Source: JAVKFY01 sp040223615
GTDB taxonomy: Bacteria > Pseudomonadota > Alphaproteobacteria > GCA-2731375
Length of the DNA stretch: 64,000 bases
Assembly (NCBI GenBank): GCA_040223615.1
Contig: JAVKFY010000046.1
Coordinates: forward strand, 91,238-155,237
Direction of reading: 5' to 3'
Numbering within the stretch: position 1 is the first letter of the stretch; each line of letters starts with the position of its first letter. Below the pieces are notes generated by a model. That model saw nothing but the letters and a program-made list of their open reading frames with translations, did no database searches and was not told where the DNA came from. Made by a program: the position numbers and the translations under genes. This document shows, in pieces, positions 8,115-16,554 of this stretch.

Positions 8115-9113
8115 TCAGGACGTCTCGGGTCCCGCCGGCGCGGTCGCCGCCGCGCCATGTTCGGCGCGGACCACGTAGAGCGGCCGGCGCTTGGTTTCCT
8201 CGAAGATGCGGCCGAGATACTCGCCCAGCACGCCCAGCGTGATCAGTTGGATACCGCCCAGCACCAGCACCACGACCATCAAGCTGGCATAGCCCGGCAC
8301 GTCGCGGCCGTAGATGATCGTGCGCAGGATCAGGATCGAGGCGTAGGCGATCGCCAGCGCCGAGACCCCCAGGCCGACATAGGTCCAGATCCGCAGCGGC
8401 GCGGTGGAAAAGGCGGCGATGCCCTCCAGCGCGAAGTTCCACAACCGCCACGGCCGGAACTTGCTGCGCCCGGCGGCGCGCGCCTCGCGCGTGTACGGCA
8501 CCGCGACCTGGCGGAACCCGACCCAGGCGAACAGCCCCTTCATGAACCGGGTGCGTTCCGGCAGATCCAGCACTGCGTCGACCACGCGCCGGTCCATCAG
8601 CCGGAAGTCGCCGACGTCGCGCGGGATCGGAATCACCGACAGCCGGTTGATCAGCCGATAGAACAGTCGCGCCGTGAACCGCTTCGCGGGATGGTCGGTG
8701 GTGCGATCCTGGCGCACGCCATATGCGACCTCCGCACCGTCGCGCCAAACGTTCACGAACTTCTCGATCAGTTCCGGCGGGTCCTGCAAATCGGCGTCGA
8801 GCGGCACCACGGCCTGGCCCCGGCTGTGCGCCAGCCCGGCGGTCAGCGCCGCCTCCTTGCCGAAGCAGCGGCTGAGTTCGACAACTCTGAGCCACGGACT
8901 CGCGGACAACATCGCGCGCAGATCGGATAGCGTCGCATCGGTGCTGCCGTCGTCGACGCAGACCACCTCGAAGCTCTCACCCAGACCCTGCAAGACAGGC
9001 AGCAGCCGGCCGAACAACGCCGGCAGGGAACCGGCCTCGTCCTTCATCGGAATGACGATCGATAGCACCGGCGCGTCCGCGCGAGACGGCGTCGTCTGTG
9101 CCTGCTGATTCAT
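8115..9113 (-). CDS. Family 2 glycosyltransferase, ArnC/DPM1-like with two membrane helices
   Basis: A 332-residue GT2 enzyme. The N-terminal GT-A fold has LSIVIPMKDEAGSLPALF, the acidic VCVDDGSTD and the metal-binding VPLDADLQDPPELI. Two C-terminal transmembrane segments (about residues 230-300) end in GEYLGRIFEETKRRP, as in ArnC/GtrB-type enzymes. It should transfer a sugar from a nucleotide donor to a polyprenyl phosphate on the inner membrane. The start is the ATG at 9113 with 17 residues before the first conserved strand. It forms a tight pair with the downstream methyltransferase. Confidence 0.85.
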   Translation of the reverse strand: MNQQAQTTPSRADAPVLSIVIPMKDEAGSLPALFGRLLPVLQGLGESFEVVCVDDGSTDATLSDLRAMLSASPWLRVVELSRCFGKEAALTAGLAHSRGQAVVPLDADLQDPPELIEKFVNVWRDGAEVAYGVRQDRTTDHPAKRFTARLFYRLINRLSVIPIPRDVGDFRLMDRRVVDAVLDLPERTRFMKGLFAWVGFRQVAVPYTREARAAGRSKFRPWRLWNFALEGIAAFSTAPLRIWTYVGLGVSALAIAYASILILRTIIYGRDVPGYASLMVVVLVLGGIQLITLGVLGEYLGRIFEETKRRPLYVVRAEHGAAATAPAGPETS

Positions 9114-9220
9114 CGCGTCTACCTTGCCACCACGGCCCCGGCCTGTCATCCGCGCCAGCGCTTGGCGCGGCTCTGCCTGCCTGCCATGCTGACCGGCAAC
9201 GCGTTGCGGGAGGTTGAAGC

Positions 9221-10027
9221 ATGCGGTTGAAGGACAAGGTGGCGATCGTCGTCGGGGCCGGGCAGAACCCGGGCGAGGGCATGGGCAACGGCCGCGCCAC
9301 GGCAGTGCTGTTCGCGCGCGAGGGCGCCAGGGTACTGTGCGTCGACCGCACTTCGGAGGCTGCCGAGGAGACCGTCGCGGTGATCGCCGGCGAGGGCAAC
9401 GAGGCCGCCGCCTGCGTCGCCGACGTCACCGACACCGCCTCGCTGCACGCCATGGCCAAGGACTGCGTCGACCGCTGGGGGAGTATCGACGTGCTGCACA
9501 ACAACGTCGGCATTTCCGTCGCCGGTGGCGACGCCGAGCTCGACAAGCTCACCGACGAGATCTTCGACAACATCGTGCGGGTCAACCTGCGCGGCACGAT
9601 CATGGCCTGCCAAGCTGTCGAGCCGATCATGCACGCGCAGAAGTCCGGCTCGATCATCTCGATCTCGTCGGTCGCGGCGCGGGCGATCTATCCCTACGTC
9701 ACCTACAAGGTCACCAAGTCGGCGATGATCGCCTTCACCGAGCAGCTCGCGGTGCGCGGTGCCCCCCACGGCGTGCGCGCCAACTGTATCCTGCCCGGCC
9801 TGATCGACACGCCGATGGCGGTCGACACCCGGGCGCGGGAGTTCAACAAGCCGCGCGCCGAGGTCGCCGCCGAGCGCGACGCCCGCGTGCTGCTGCGCAA
9901 CAAGATGGGCTCCGCCTGGGACGTGGCCCACGGCGCGCTGTATCTCGCCTCCGACGAGGCCAGTTTCGTCACCGGGGTGGCGCTGCCGATCGACGGCGGC
10001 GCGCTGATCCAAGTCCGCGGGGGCTAG
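9221..10027 (+). CDS. Short-chain dehydrogenase/reductase (SDR)
   Basis: A 268-residue classical SDR. The cofactor loop is modified (VGAGQNPGEGMGNG at residues 11-24, longer than the usual TGxxxGIG), while NNVG at 94-97, the catalytic serine in ISISS near 150, Tyr162 and Lys166 (YKVTK) are present. DR after strand 2 suggests NAD preference. The substrate is unknown. The next SDR starts 4 nt after its stop, so both are probably one operon. Confidence 0.82.
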   Translation: MRLKDKVAIVVGAGQNPGEGMGNGRATAVLFAREGARVLCVDRTSEAAEETVAVIAGEGNEAAACVADVTDTASLHAMAKDCVDRWGSIDVLHNNVGISVAGGDAELDKLTDEIFDNIVRVNLRGTIMACQAVEPIMHAQKSGSIISISSVAARAIYPYVTYKVTKSAMIAFTEQLAVRGAPHGVRANCILPGLIDTPMAVDTRAREFNKPRAEVAAERDARVLLRNKMGSAWDVAHGALYLASDEASFVTGVALPIDGGALIQVRGG

Positions 10028-10031
10028 CGCC

Positions 10032-10790
10032 ATGACCGCCAAGCACATCATCGACATGACCGGCAAGGTGGTGCTGATCACCGGCGGCAGCCGCGGCCTG
10101 GGCCGCGAGATGGCGCTCGGCTTCGCCGCCGCCGGGGCCGACATCGTGGTGTCGAGCCGCAAGCTCGACGCCTGCAAGGCGGTGGTGGCCGAAGTCGAGG
10201 GGCTGGGCCGGCAGGCGCTGGCCGTCGCCTGCCACGTCGGCCACTGGGACGAGTGCGACAAGCTGGCCGACGCCGCCTACGAACGCTTCGGCAAGGTCGA
10301 CGTCCTGATCAACAACGCCGGCAAGTCGCCGCTCTACGATCGCCCGGTGGACATCGACGAGCGGCTCTACGACTCGGTGCTCGACGTCAACCTGAAGGGG
10401 CCGTTCCGGCTCTCCGCGCTGATCGGCGAACGCATGATCGCGGCCGGCGGCGGCGCCATCATCAACATCTCCTCGGTCGGCTCGATCCGCGCCGCCAAGA
10501 ACATCATCACCTACGCCGCCGCCAAGGCCGGCCTGAACGCGATGACCGAGGCTTTCGCCGACGCCCTGGGGCCGACGGTGCGCGTGAACTGCATCCTGCC
10601 CGGCCCGTTCCTGACCGACATCTCCAAGGCCTGGGACATGGACGCCTTCAACGAACGCGCCAAGACCGGGATCGCCATGCAACGCGGCGGCCAGCCCGAC
10701 GAGGTCGTCGCCGCCGCGCTGTACCTGGCCTCCGACCACGCCGGCTTCACCACCGGCGCCCTGCTCCGCGTCGACGGCGGCGTGCGCTGA
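10032..10790 (+). CDS. Short-chain dehydrogenase/reductase (SDR)
   Basis: A 252-residue classical SDR with TGGSRGLG at 18-25, NNAG near 94, the catalytic Ser147/148, and Tyr161/Lys165 (YAAAK). SSRK after the second strand suggests NADP preference, unlike the upstream SDR, so the two may act at different steps or redox directions. It ends about 15 nt before the Zur-like site of the zinc operon. Confidence 0.82.
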   Translation: MTAKHIIDMTGKVVLITGGSRGLGREMALGFAAAGADIVVSSRKLDACKAVVAEVEGLGRQALAVACHVGHWDECDKLADAAYERFGKVDVLINNAGKSPLYDRPVDIDERLYDSVLDVNLKGPFRLSALIGERMIAAGGGAIINISSVGSIRAAKNIITYAAAKAGLNAMTEAFADALGPTVRVNCILPGPFLTDISKAWDMDAFNERAKTGIAMQRGGQPDEVVAAALYLASDHAGFTTGALLRVDGGVR

Positions 10791-10807
10791 AGCGGCTTGC
10801 CCCACTA

Positions 10808-10830
10808 GAAACGTTACAGTATAACATTGT
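10808..10830. promoter_or_regulatory. Zur-box-like operator of the zinc uptake operon
   Basis: The 23-bp site has half sites GAAACGTTACA and TATAACATTGT. It matches the alphaproteobacterial Zur consensus (GAAATGTTATA-N-TATAACATTTC) at all but about four positions and is imperfectly palindromic. It lies 31 bp upstream of the first gene of a metal ABC transporter operon, where zinc-dependent repression by Zur would be expected. The match is by eye. Confidence 0.65.
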
Positions 10831-10861
10831 AGTCTGACTTCGCCTGGAGCCTGCGACCGGC

Positions 10862-10978
10862 ATGCCCGAACCTGTCCTCAACGCCTCGCTGATGCGCCTC
10901 GGCCTGTGGCCGCGGCTGGCGCTGGGCGTGCTGGCGCTGGTGCCGTTGTGGGCGGCTTTCTGGTGGGCGCTGCGATGA
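10862..10978 (+). CDS. 38-residue membrane protein at the head of the zinc operon
   Basis: A short open frame starts with ATG at 10862 and encodes 38 residues: a short N-terminus (MPEPVLNASLMRLGLWPR), one strongly hydrophobic helix rich in L, A, V and W, and a final arginine. Its TGA overlaps the ATG of the ATPase gene (ATGA). It is the first frame after the Zur-like site. I do not recognise a family. It could be a small partner of the transporter or a coupling leader; that it is translated is an inference from the overlap, position and membrane-like composition. Confidence 0.5.
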   Translation: MPEPVLNASLMRLGLWPRLALGVLALVPLWAAFWWALR

Positions 10979-11757
10979 GCGCGCACCAGCACGCTCATGA
11001 TGATAGGCAGGCCGTGCTGGCGTTCCGCGACCTGACGCTGGGGTACGACCGGCATCCGGCGGTGCACGGCCTGGACGGGGAGATCGCCGGCGGCAGCCTG
11101 CTGGCCGTGGTCGGCCCCAATGGCGGCGGCAAGTCGACGCTGCTGAAGGCAATCGCCGGCACCCTGCGGCCGCTCGACGGCGCTCTGAAGCGGAGCGGCA
11201 TCAAACCGCGCGACATCGCCTACCTGCCGCAGACCGCCGAACTCGACCGCGGCTTCCCGATCAGCGTCTTCGACCTGGCGGCGATGGGCCTGTGGCGGCG
11301 GCTGGGTGCCTGGGGCGCATTGCGTCGGCCGGACCGCGCCGAGGTCGAACGCGCGCTCGGCACCGTGGGCCTCAATGGCTTCGAGAACCGCACCATCGGC
11401 ACGCTTTCCGGCGGCCAGTTGCAACGCGCATTGTTCGCCCGTTTGCTGCTGCAGGACGCCAAGCTGATCCTGCTCGACGAGCCTTTCGCCGCCATCGATT
11501 CCGGCACCGCCGCCGACCTGATGACATTGGTCGAGCGCTGGCATGGCGAGCGGCGCACGGTGATCGCGGTGCTGCACGACCTGGAGCAGGTGCGCCGGCA
11601 CTTTCCGGAGACGCTGCTGCTGGCCCGGGCCCCGGTGGCGCGCGGGATCACCCTCGACGTACTGACCGCGGACAACCTGTTCCGCGCCCGCCAGATGGGC
11701 GAGGCCTGGGACGACGCCGCCGGCATCTGCGCCCACGACCACCACGCCGCGGCCTGA
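10975..11757 (+). CDS. znuC: Zinc/manganese ABC transporter ATP-binding protein
   Basis: A 260-residue ABC ATPase with Walker A GPNGGGKST near residue 46, signature LSGGQLQRA, Walker B KLILLDEP and the H-loop VLHDLEQV. Both ends are histidine-rich (SAHQHAHDD at the start, CAHDHHAAA at the end), which fits a metal transporter and may bind metal. It would power uptake of Zn(II), or possibly Mn(II), through the permease encoded next. The start at 10975 is set by the ATGA overlap with the small upstream gene; an earlier in-frame ATG at 10906 would read antiparallel to good sense and lacks a ribosome site. Confidence 0.85.
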   Translation: MSAHQHAHDDRQAVLAFRDLTLGYDRHPAVHGLDGEIAGGSLLAVVGPNGGGKSTLLKAIAGTLRPLDGALKRSGIKPRDIAYLPQTAELDRGFPISVFDLAAMGLWRRLGAWGALRRPDRAEVERALGTVGLNGFENRTIGTLSGGQLQRALFARLLLQDAKLILLDEPFAAIDSGTAADLMTLVERWHGERRTVIAVLHDLEQVRRHFPETLLLARAPVARGITLDVLTADNLFRARQMGEAWDDAAGICAHDHHAAA

Positions 11758-11773
11758 CCGCGCCGCACCCGCC

Positions 11774-12643
11774 ATGCTCTACGATTTCCTGATTGGGCCG
11801 TTCGCCGACTTCGCGTTCATGCGCCGGGCGCTGGTCGGCTGCCTGGCGTTGAGCCTGGGCGCGGCACCGATCGGCGTGTTCCTGATGCTGCGCCGCATGA
11901 CATTGACCGGCGACGCCATGGCGCACGCGATCCTGCCGGGCGCGGCGCTGGGCTATCTGGTCGCCGGCCTGTCGGTGCTGGCGATGACGGCGGGCGGCCT
12001 GATTGCCGGGCTGGCGGTGGCGCTGCTGTCGGGGCTGGTGGCCCGCGCCACGGTGCTGCGCGAGGATGCTAGCCTTGCAGTCTTCTACCTGATCTCGCTC
12101 AGCCTCGGCGTGCTGATGATCTCCAGCCGCGGCACCAACGTCGACCTGCTGCACGTGCTGTTCGGCAGCGTTCTGGCGCTGGACGACACCGCGCTGTGGC
12201 TGATCGTAGGAATCGCATCGGTCAGCACGCTGGCGCTGGCGGTCATCTTCCGGCCGCTGGTGCTGGAATGCATGGACCCCGGCTTCCTGCGCAATGTCGG
12301 CGGCGCCAGCGCGGCCACGCACATGGCCTTCATGGCCCTGGTGGTGCTGAACCTGGTGGCGGGCTTCCACGCGCTCGGCACCCTGCTCGCGGTCGGGCTG
12401 ATGATCCTGCCGGCGGCGACAGCGCGCTTCTGGACCCGCAACCTGACCCCGATGCTGGCCGTCGCGGTGCTGGCGGCGACGCTGTCGGGTTTCGGCGGGT
12501 TGTTGATCTCCTACCACGCCGACACCGCGGCCGGCCCGACCGTGGTGCTGACCCTGGGCGGCGCCTACGCCCTGTCGCTGGCGATCGGCCCGGTCGGCTC
12601 GCTGGCCGCGCGCTGGTGGCCGCGCCGGCACCTGGAAGCATGA
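11774..12643 (+). CDS. znuB: Zinc/manganese ABC transporter permease
   Basis: A 289-residue integral membrane protein of the ABC-3 family with about eight hydrophobic helices. Characteristic segments are GVFLMLRRMTLTGDAMAHA near residue 35 and the late LGTLLAVGLMILPAATARF. It should form the inner-membrane channel with the upstream ATPase. The gene starts 16 nt after znuC and its TGA overlaps the ATG of the binding protein gene (ATGA), which places all three in one operon. Confidence 0.88.
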   Translation: MLYDFLIGPFADFAFMRRALVGCLALSLGAAPIGVFLMLRRMTLTGDAMAHAILPGAALGYLVAGLSVLAMTAGGLIAGLAVALLSGLVARATVLREDASLAVFYLISLSLGVLMISSRGTNVDLLHVLFGSVLALDDTALWLIVGIASVSTLALAVIFRPLVLECMDPGFLRNVGGASAATHMAFMALVVLNLVAGFHALGTLLAVGLMILPAATARFWTRNLTPMLAVAVLAATLSGFGGLLISYHADTAAGPTVVLTLGGAYALSLAIGPVGSLAARWWPRRHLEA

Positions 12644-13521
12644 TCCGCGCGCTCGCATTGCTGCTGGTCATGATGTGGCTGGCACCGCCGGCCGTGGCGG
12701 CGCCGCTGCGGGTGGTGGCGACCTTCTCCATCCTGGGCGACATCGTCGCGCGGGTCGGCGACGAGAACATCGTGCTGACCACCCTGGTCGGTCCGGAAGG
12801 CGACGCGCACGCCTACCAGCCGCGCCCGGCCGACGCGGTCGCGCTGGCCGGCGCCGACCTGGTGATCGTCAACGGTTTCGGCTTCGAGGGCTGGATCGAC
12901 CGGCTGGTCAGCGCCTCCGGCTACGCCGGGCCGGTGGTGCGGGCGGCCCGGGACGCCGTGCGCATGCCGCTTGGCGGCAGCAACGTCGACCCGCATGCCT
13001 GGCAGGATGCCGGCCGGGCGCGCGCCTATGTCGAAACCATCGCCGACGCCCTGGCCGCCGCCGACCCCGACCGCACCGAGGTCTATCGCGCCCGCGCCAC
13101 GGCCTACGCGGCACGGTTGTCGAAGCTGCATGAGGAGATCCAGGCCATGTTCGCGGCGATCCCGCCCACGCGACGCCGCGTGGTCACCGCGCACAACGCC
13201 TTCGGCTATTTCGCGGCCGCCTACGGCGTTACCTTCCGCAGCCCGCAGGGACTGGGCGCAGAGGCCGAGCCGTCGGCGCACCAGGTCGCCAAGCTGATCC
13301 GCCAGATAAGGTCGGAGAACATCACCGCCGTGTTCGTCGAGAGCGTGCGCAACCCGCGTCTGGTGCAACAGATCGCGCGCGAGACCGGCGCCACGGTCGC
13401 CGGTCCGCTCTACGCCGACAGCCTGTCGGCGCCGGACGGGCCGGCCACCACCTACCTGGACCTGATGCGCCACAACGCGACGCTGCTGGCCCGGGCGATG
13501 GCGGCCGGCGCCGCGCGTTAG
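12640..13521 (+). CDS. znuA: Metal ABC transporter substrate-binding protein (ZnuA-like, cluster A-I)
   Basis: A 293-residue periplasmic binding protein with a signal peptide (residues 1-20, ending PAVAA). The expected metal ligands are visible as His57 (GDAHAYQP), His119 (DPHAWQD), His185 (TAHNAFGYF) and Asp260 (YADSLS). His at the third position favours zinc, since manganese-binding homologues often have Glu there. The long His/Asp-rich loop of classical ZnuA is absent. Zinc is therefore the likely substrate, supported by the Zur-like site upstream, but manganese is not excluded. Confidence 0.82.
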   Translation: MIRALALLLVMMWLAPPAVAAPLRVVATFSILGDIVARVGDENIVLTTLVGPEGDAHAYQPRPADAVALAGADLVIVNGFGFEGWIDRLVSASGYAGPVVRAARDAVRMPLGGSNVDPHAWQDAGRARAYVETIADALAAADPDRTEVYRARATAYAARLSKLHEEIQAMFAAIPPTRRRVVTAHNAFGYFAAAYGVTFRSPQGLGAEAEPSAHQVAKLIRQIRSENITAVFVESVRNPRLVQQIARETGATVAGPLYADSLSAPDGPATTYLDLMRHNATLLARAMAAGAAR

Positions 13522-14114
13522 CCGCGATTGCGATTGCCGCGGTCGTTGCGGCCGGGGCCGCGACCCCGGTTGCGCCGGTCGTCGTCCCGGATCACGTCGC
13601 GGCGGCGGTCGTCACCGCGATCCCAGTTTCCACGATCCCAGCGGCGGTCGTCACGACGCGGCCGCTCGTAGTAACGCACTGGCGCCAGGTGCACCCGGAT
13701 GTCGCGGATAAAGGCACGCCCGTCGACGCGCAGGCCGAGGCGGCCGAGATCGCGTCCCAGCACGCCGCCGCGGCCTGGATCGAGCACCACGCGGCTTGGA
13801 CCATGCACGCGGGCAACATCGCGGACCCGGCCGTTGCCGAGCAGCACCAGCCGCGTGCGGTGTCCCGGCGAGCGCAGGGTCACGACGACGCGTTCAACCT
13901 CGCGGCCATTGTAGCGCGGCCCCAGCCGGGCGAGCTGGCGCAGCGGCAGCACGCCGCGGCCATGGATGAAGTTGTTCACCGGGACCGTGTGCACCTCGGT
14001 GGAATGCGCCACCGGCTGGCCGAAGTTGAACGGGAAGCTGAAACCATCGGCGGCGGCCGGCGCGGCGATGCCCAGCATCGCGACGGCGGCGAGAATCGAT
14101 AGTTGCTTACGCAT
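13518..14114 (-). CDS. Exported protein with Arg/Asp-rich C-terminal tail, unknown function
   Basis: A 198-residue protein with a clear signal peptide (residues 1-22, AAVAMLGIAAPAAADG). The middle has a compact beta-like region (VERVVVTLRSPGHRTRLVLLG, then GRAFIRDIRVHLAP), and the last 50 residues are low-complexity repeats of R, D, N, W and G. This resembles periplasmic proteins with disordered charged tails such as the RcnB type, but no family is certain. It converges on znuA with a 4-nt stop overlap (TTAG). The ATG at 14114 fits the signal peptide; 14174 would add 20 unrelated residues. Confidence 0.6.
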   Translation of the reverse strand: MRKQLSILAAVAMLGIAAPAAADGFSFPFNFGQPVAHSTEVHTVPVNNFIHGRGVLPLRQLARLGPRYNGREVERVVVTLRSPGHRTRLVLLGNGRVRDVARVHGPSRVVLDPGRGGVLGRDLGRLGLRVDGRAFIRDIRVHLAPVRYYERPRRDDRRWDRGNWDRGDDRRRDVIRDDDRRNRGRGPGRNDRGNRNRG

Positions 14115-14189
14115 CGGTCGGGCTCCTTTCTGATCAAGCCTCACGATCGGAAAGATGGCGCCGGACAGGTGCAAAAGGTCAGGGCAGCG

Positions 14190-14229
14190 CCGTTATATCT
14201 TCGCAAGATCGATTAAAACGCCATAACGG
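14190..14229. promoter_or_regulatory. Inverted repeat between divergent genes
   Basis: CCGTTAT (14190-14196) and ATAACGG (14223-14229) are perfect inverted 7-mers separated by 26 nt in the AT-richer gap between the exported protein gene and the PepSY/two-component operon. It could be an operator, possibly for the response regulator encoded downstream. Short repeats of this size can occur by chance. Confidence 0.3.
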
Positions 14230-14273
14230 GGCCGCCATTGCCTTTTCAGGCTCCAGACCACCATCTTAGGGCC

Positions 14274-14555
14274 ATGTTGACGCGACGCATGCTTCTTGCC
14301 GGCCTGTTGGCCACGGCCGCGACGCCGGCGCTGGCCGACCGGCGCGGCGTACCCGGCGAGGTCGGCCGCGCCCTGGCCGCCCACCCGAAGTATCGCGGCG
14401 CCCGCATTCGCAAGGTCAACCTGCGGCGCGGCGCCCGGACCGCCGACGGCACGCTCTACGAGGTCGAGGTCGAAACCCCCGACCGCCGCCGATATCTGGT
14501 CTATGTCGACCCGAATAGCGGCCGGGTGCTGTACGACACCGGCCCGCTGCGCTGA
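14274..14555 (+). CDS. PepSY-domain-like periplasmic protein
   Basis: A 93-residue protein with an N-terminal signal peptide (MLTRRMLLAGLLATAATPALA). The mature part has the pattern of one PepSY domain: helix AGEVGRALAA-like, KVNLRRG, then YEVEVETPDRRRYLVYVDPNSGRVLYD. Such small PepSY proteins often sit before PhoPQ/QseBC-type two-component genes and are thought to modulate the sensor. Here the stop overlaps the response regulator start (TGATG), which supports that link. ATG 14274 is chosen because it begins the signal peptide. Confidence 0.75.
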   Translation: MLTRRMLLAGLLATAATPALADRRGVPGEVGRALAAHPKYRGARIRKVNLRRGARTADGTLYEVEVETPDRRRYLVYVDPNSGRVLYDTGPLR

Positions 14556-15229
14556 TGCGGATCCTGCTGGTCGAGGACGACGCCGACCTGGCCGGCCAGC
14601 TCGCCCGCCTGCTGCGCGACGAGGGCTTCGCGGTCGATCATGTCGACGACGGCCCAAGCGCGCTCGACGCTGGCCAGCAAGCGCCCTATGCGGCGGTGAT
14701 CCTCGACCCCGGCCTGCCCGGCATGGACGGCTTCACGGTGCTGCGGCGCTGGCGCGAGGCCGGACTGACCATGCCGGTGATCGTACTGACCGCCAGCCGC
14801 ACCGAGGTCGCCGACATGAAGGAGGGCGTGCGCGCCGGCGCCACCAACTACCTGACCAAGCCGGTCGACCGCGAGCTGCTGCTCGACTGGGTCCGCGCGG
14901 TGGTGAACTCCGGCGGCCCGAACACCGGCACCGCGCTGCTCACCGCCGGCCCGCTGCGCATCGACACCCAGGCGCTGCGGGTCTGGCTCGATGACGAGCC
15001 GGTGCGCCTGACTCCGACCGAATACCGCGTGCTGCACTGCCTGGTGGTCAATGCCGAGCGACCGATGAAAGCGGCGGAGATCGTCACCCGCGTGTTTGAC
15101 GACGCGACCGAGAAGACCGCCAACGAGATCCCGGTCTATGTGAGCCGGCTGCGCGACAAGCTCGGCCGGCGCGCGATCGAGACCGTGCACGGCTACGGCT
15201 ACCGCCTGACTCTCGGCCGGGAACCGTGA
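14555..15229 (+). CDS. OmpR/PhoB-family response regulator
   Basis: A 224-residue regulator. The receiver domain (1-115) has the acidic pocket EDD at 7-9, the phosphoacceptor Asp51 (VILDPGLPGMDG) and the conserved Lys in YLTKPVD. The C-terminal winged-helix domain (130-222) includes VRLTPTEYRVLHCLV and the recognition segment ANEIPVYVSRLRDKLG ending in HGYGYRL. It is most like PhoP/QseB. It lies between the PepSY protein and the sensor kinase with overlapping start and stop codons on both sides. Confidence 0.9.
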   Translation: MRILLVEDDADLAGQLARLLRDEGFAVDHVDDGPSALDAGQQAPYAAVILDPGLPGMDGFTVLRRWREAGLTMPVIVLTASRTEVADMKEGVRAGATNYLTKPVDRELLLDWVRAVVNSGGPNTGTALLTAGPLRIDTQALRVWLDDEPVRLTPTEYRVLHCLVVNAERPMKAAEIVTRVFDDATEKTANEIPVYVSRLRDKLGRRAIETVHGYGYRLTLGREP

Positions 15230-16554
15230 CGCACAGCCTGGTCGGCCGCCTGGCGCTGGCCGGCGCCGGCTTGTTCGCGATCGCCTGCGTCGCGGTGTGG
15301 TTCGCCGCCAGCGCCGCGCTGGACCGTTTCGCCGCCGGCCTGGTCGACCAGCGCATGGTCGAGATCGGCGAGGATCTGCGCGGCGCCTGGGCCACCGCCG
15401 AGATCACCGGCGCCGCCCCGGTCGGCCCGGCCGACCTGGCCTGGTTGTGGCAGATCGCGGTCGACGGCGAGACGCGCTACCGCGCCGTGGTGCTGGACCG
15501 CGCCGACCTCGACCTGCCGACGCCGCCGGCCAGCGAGACATTCCGTTTTGCCGCCGTCGACAGTGAACTCGGGCCCTTGTGGCTGGCGAGCCGCGGCATG
15601 CGCGAGATCGCACCGGCGGCGCCCGACGTGCCGATCGCGGCGCGGGCCGAACGCCGCGTCAACTACGCCGTCGCGGTGCTGGAATCGCAGCGTCAGGCCT
15701 GGATCGCCGAACAGGCGGCGCCGCTTCGCCGGGTCGCGTTGTGGATCATGGCGGCGCTGGCGGGAAGCCTGCTGGCCGGACTGGGCCTGCTGTCATTGGC
15801 GCTGCGCCGGCCGCTGAACCGTCTGCGCCTGGCCGCGGACCGGCACCGCCGTGGCGAGGCGGAGCGGCTCGAAGGACGGTTCCCCAGCGAGCTCGCCGGT
15901 GTCGTCGCCAGCCTGAACCAGGCGCTGGCGCACAACGCCCGGCTGATCGAGCGCACCCGGCGCTATGTCGCCAAGATCGCGCACGACCTGAAACATCCGA
16001 TCTCGGTCGCCCGCAACGCGCTCGACACCCCGGCCGAGCACGATCTCGCCCGGCGCAGGCTGGACGGCATGACCGCGCTGATCGACCGCTACACCGCGCT
16101 GGCCCGCGCCATCGGCCCCGGCACACCGGGTCCGCCGGTCGACGTCGCTGCGCTGCTTGAGGAAGCGCGCGCCGGCTTCGCGCTGCTCTACCGCAACCCG
16201 CCGCTGGTCATCGACGTGGACTGCCCGGCGGGCCTCACCGCCACCGTCGCCGCCGCCGACCTCGACACCATCGTCGCCAACCTGATCGGCAACGCGCACA
16301 AGCACGCCGCAAGCCGTATTCGCGTCACCGCCCGGCTTGGCCTGATCATCGAGGTGGAGGACGACGGCCCGGGCTTGGCGCCCGACGAACGCGAGAAGGC
16401 ATTGGCCTGGGGCGAACGACTCGACGACGCCCCGCCCGGCTCCGGCTTCGGCCTCGCCATCGTGCAGGACATCGTGGCGCTCTATGGGGGCCGGCTGGAG
16501 TTAAGTGAGTCGGCGCTCGGCGGGCTGAAGGCGACCGTCTCCCTGCCCGCCTGA
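15226..16554 (+). CDS. Sensor histidine kinase
   Basis: A 442-residue membrane kinase starting with GTG that overlaps the regulator stop (GTGA). One membrane helix is at the N-terminus, a periplasmic domain of about 140 residues follows, and a second helix lies near residues 170-190. The dimerisation/phosphoacceptor region has His253 (KIAHDLKHPIS), then the N-box NLIGNAHKHA, G1 EVEDDGPGL and G2 GSGFGLAIV. It should phosphorylate the response regulator encoded just upstream. The signal is unknown. Confidence 0.9.
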   Translation: MTHSLVGRLALAGAGLFAIACVAVWFAASAALDRFAAGLVDQRMVEIGEDLRGAWATAEITGAAPVGPADLAWLWQIAVDGETRYRAVVLDRADLDLPTPPASETFRFAAVDSELGPLWLASRGMREIAPAAPDVPIAARAERRVNYAVAVLESQRQAWIAEQAAPLRRVALWIMAALAGSLLAGLGLLSLALRRPLNRLRLAADRHRRGEAERLEGRFPSELAGVVASLNQALAHNARLIERTRRYVAKIAHDLKHPISVARNALDTPAEHDLARRRLDGMTALIDRYTALARAIGPGTPGPPVDVAALLEEARAGFALLYRNPPLVIDVDCPAGLTATVAAADLDTIVANLIGNAHKHAASRIRVTARLGLIIEVEDDGPGLAPDEREKALAWGERLDDAPPGSGFGLAIVQDIVALYGGRLELSESALGGLKATVSLPA

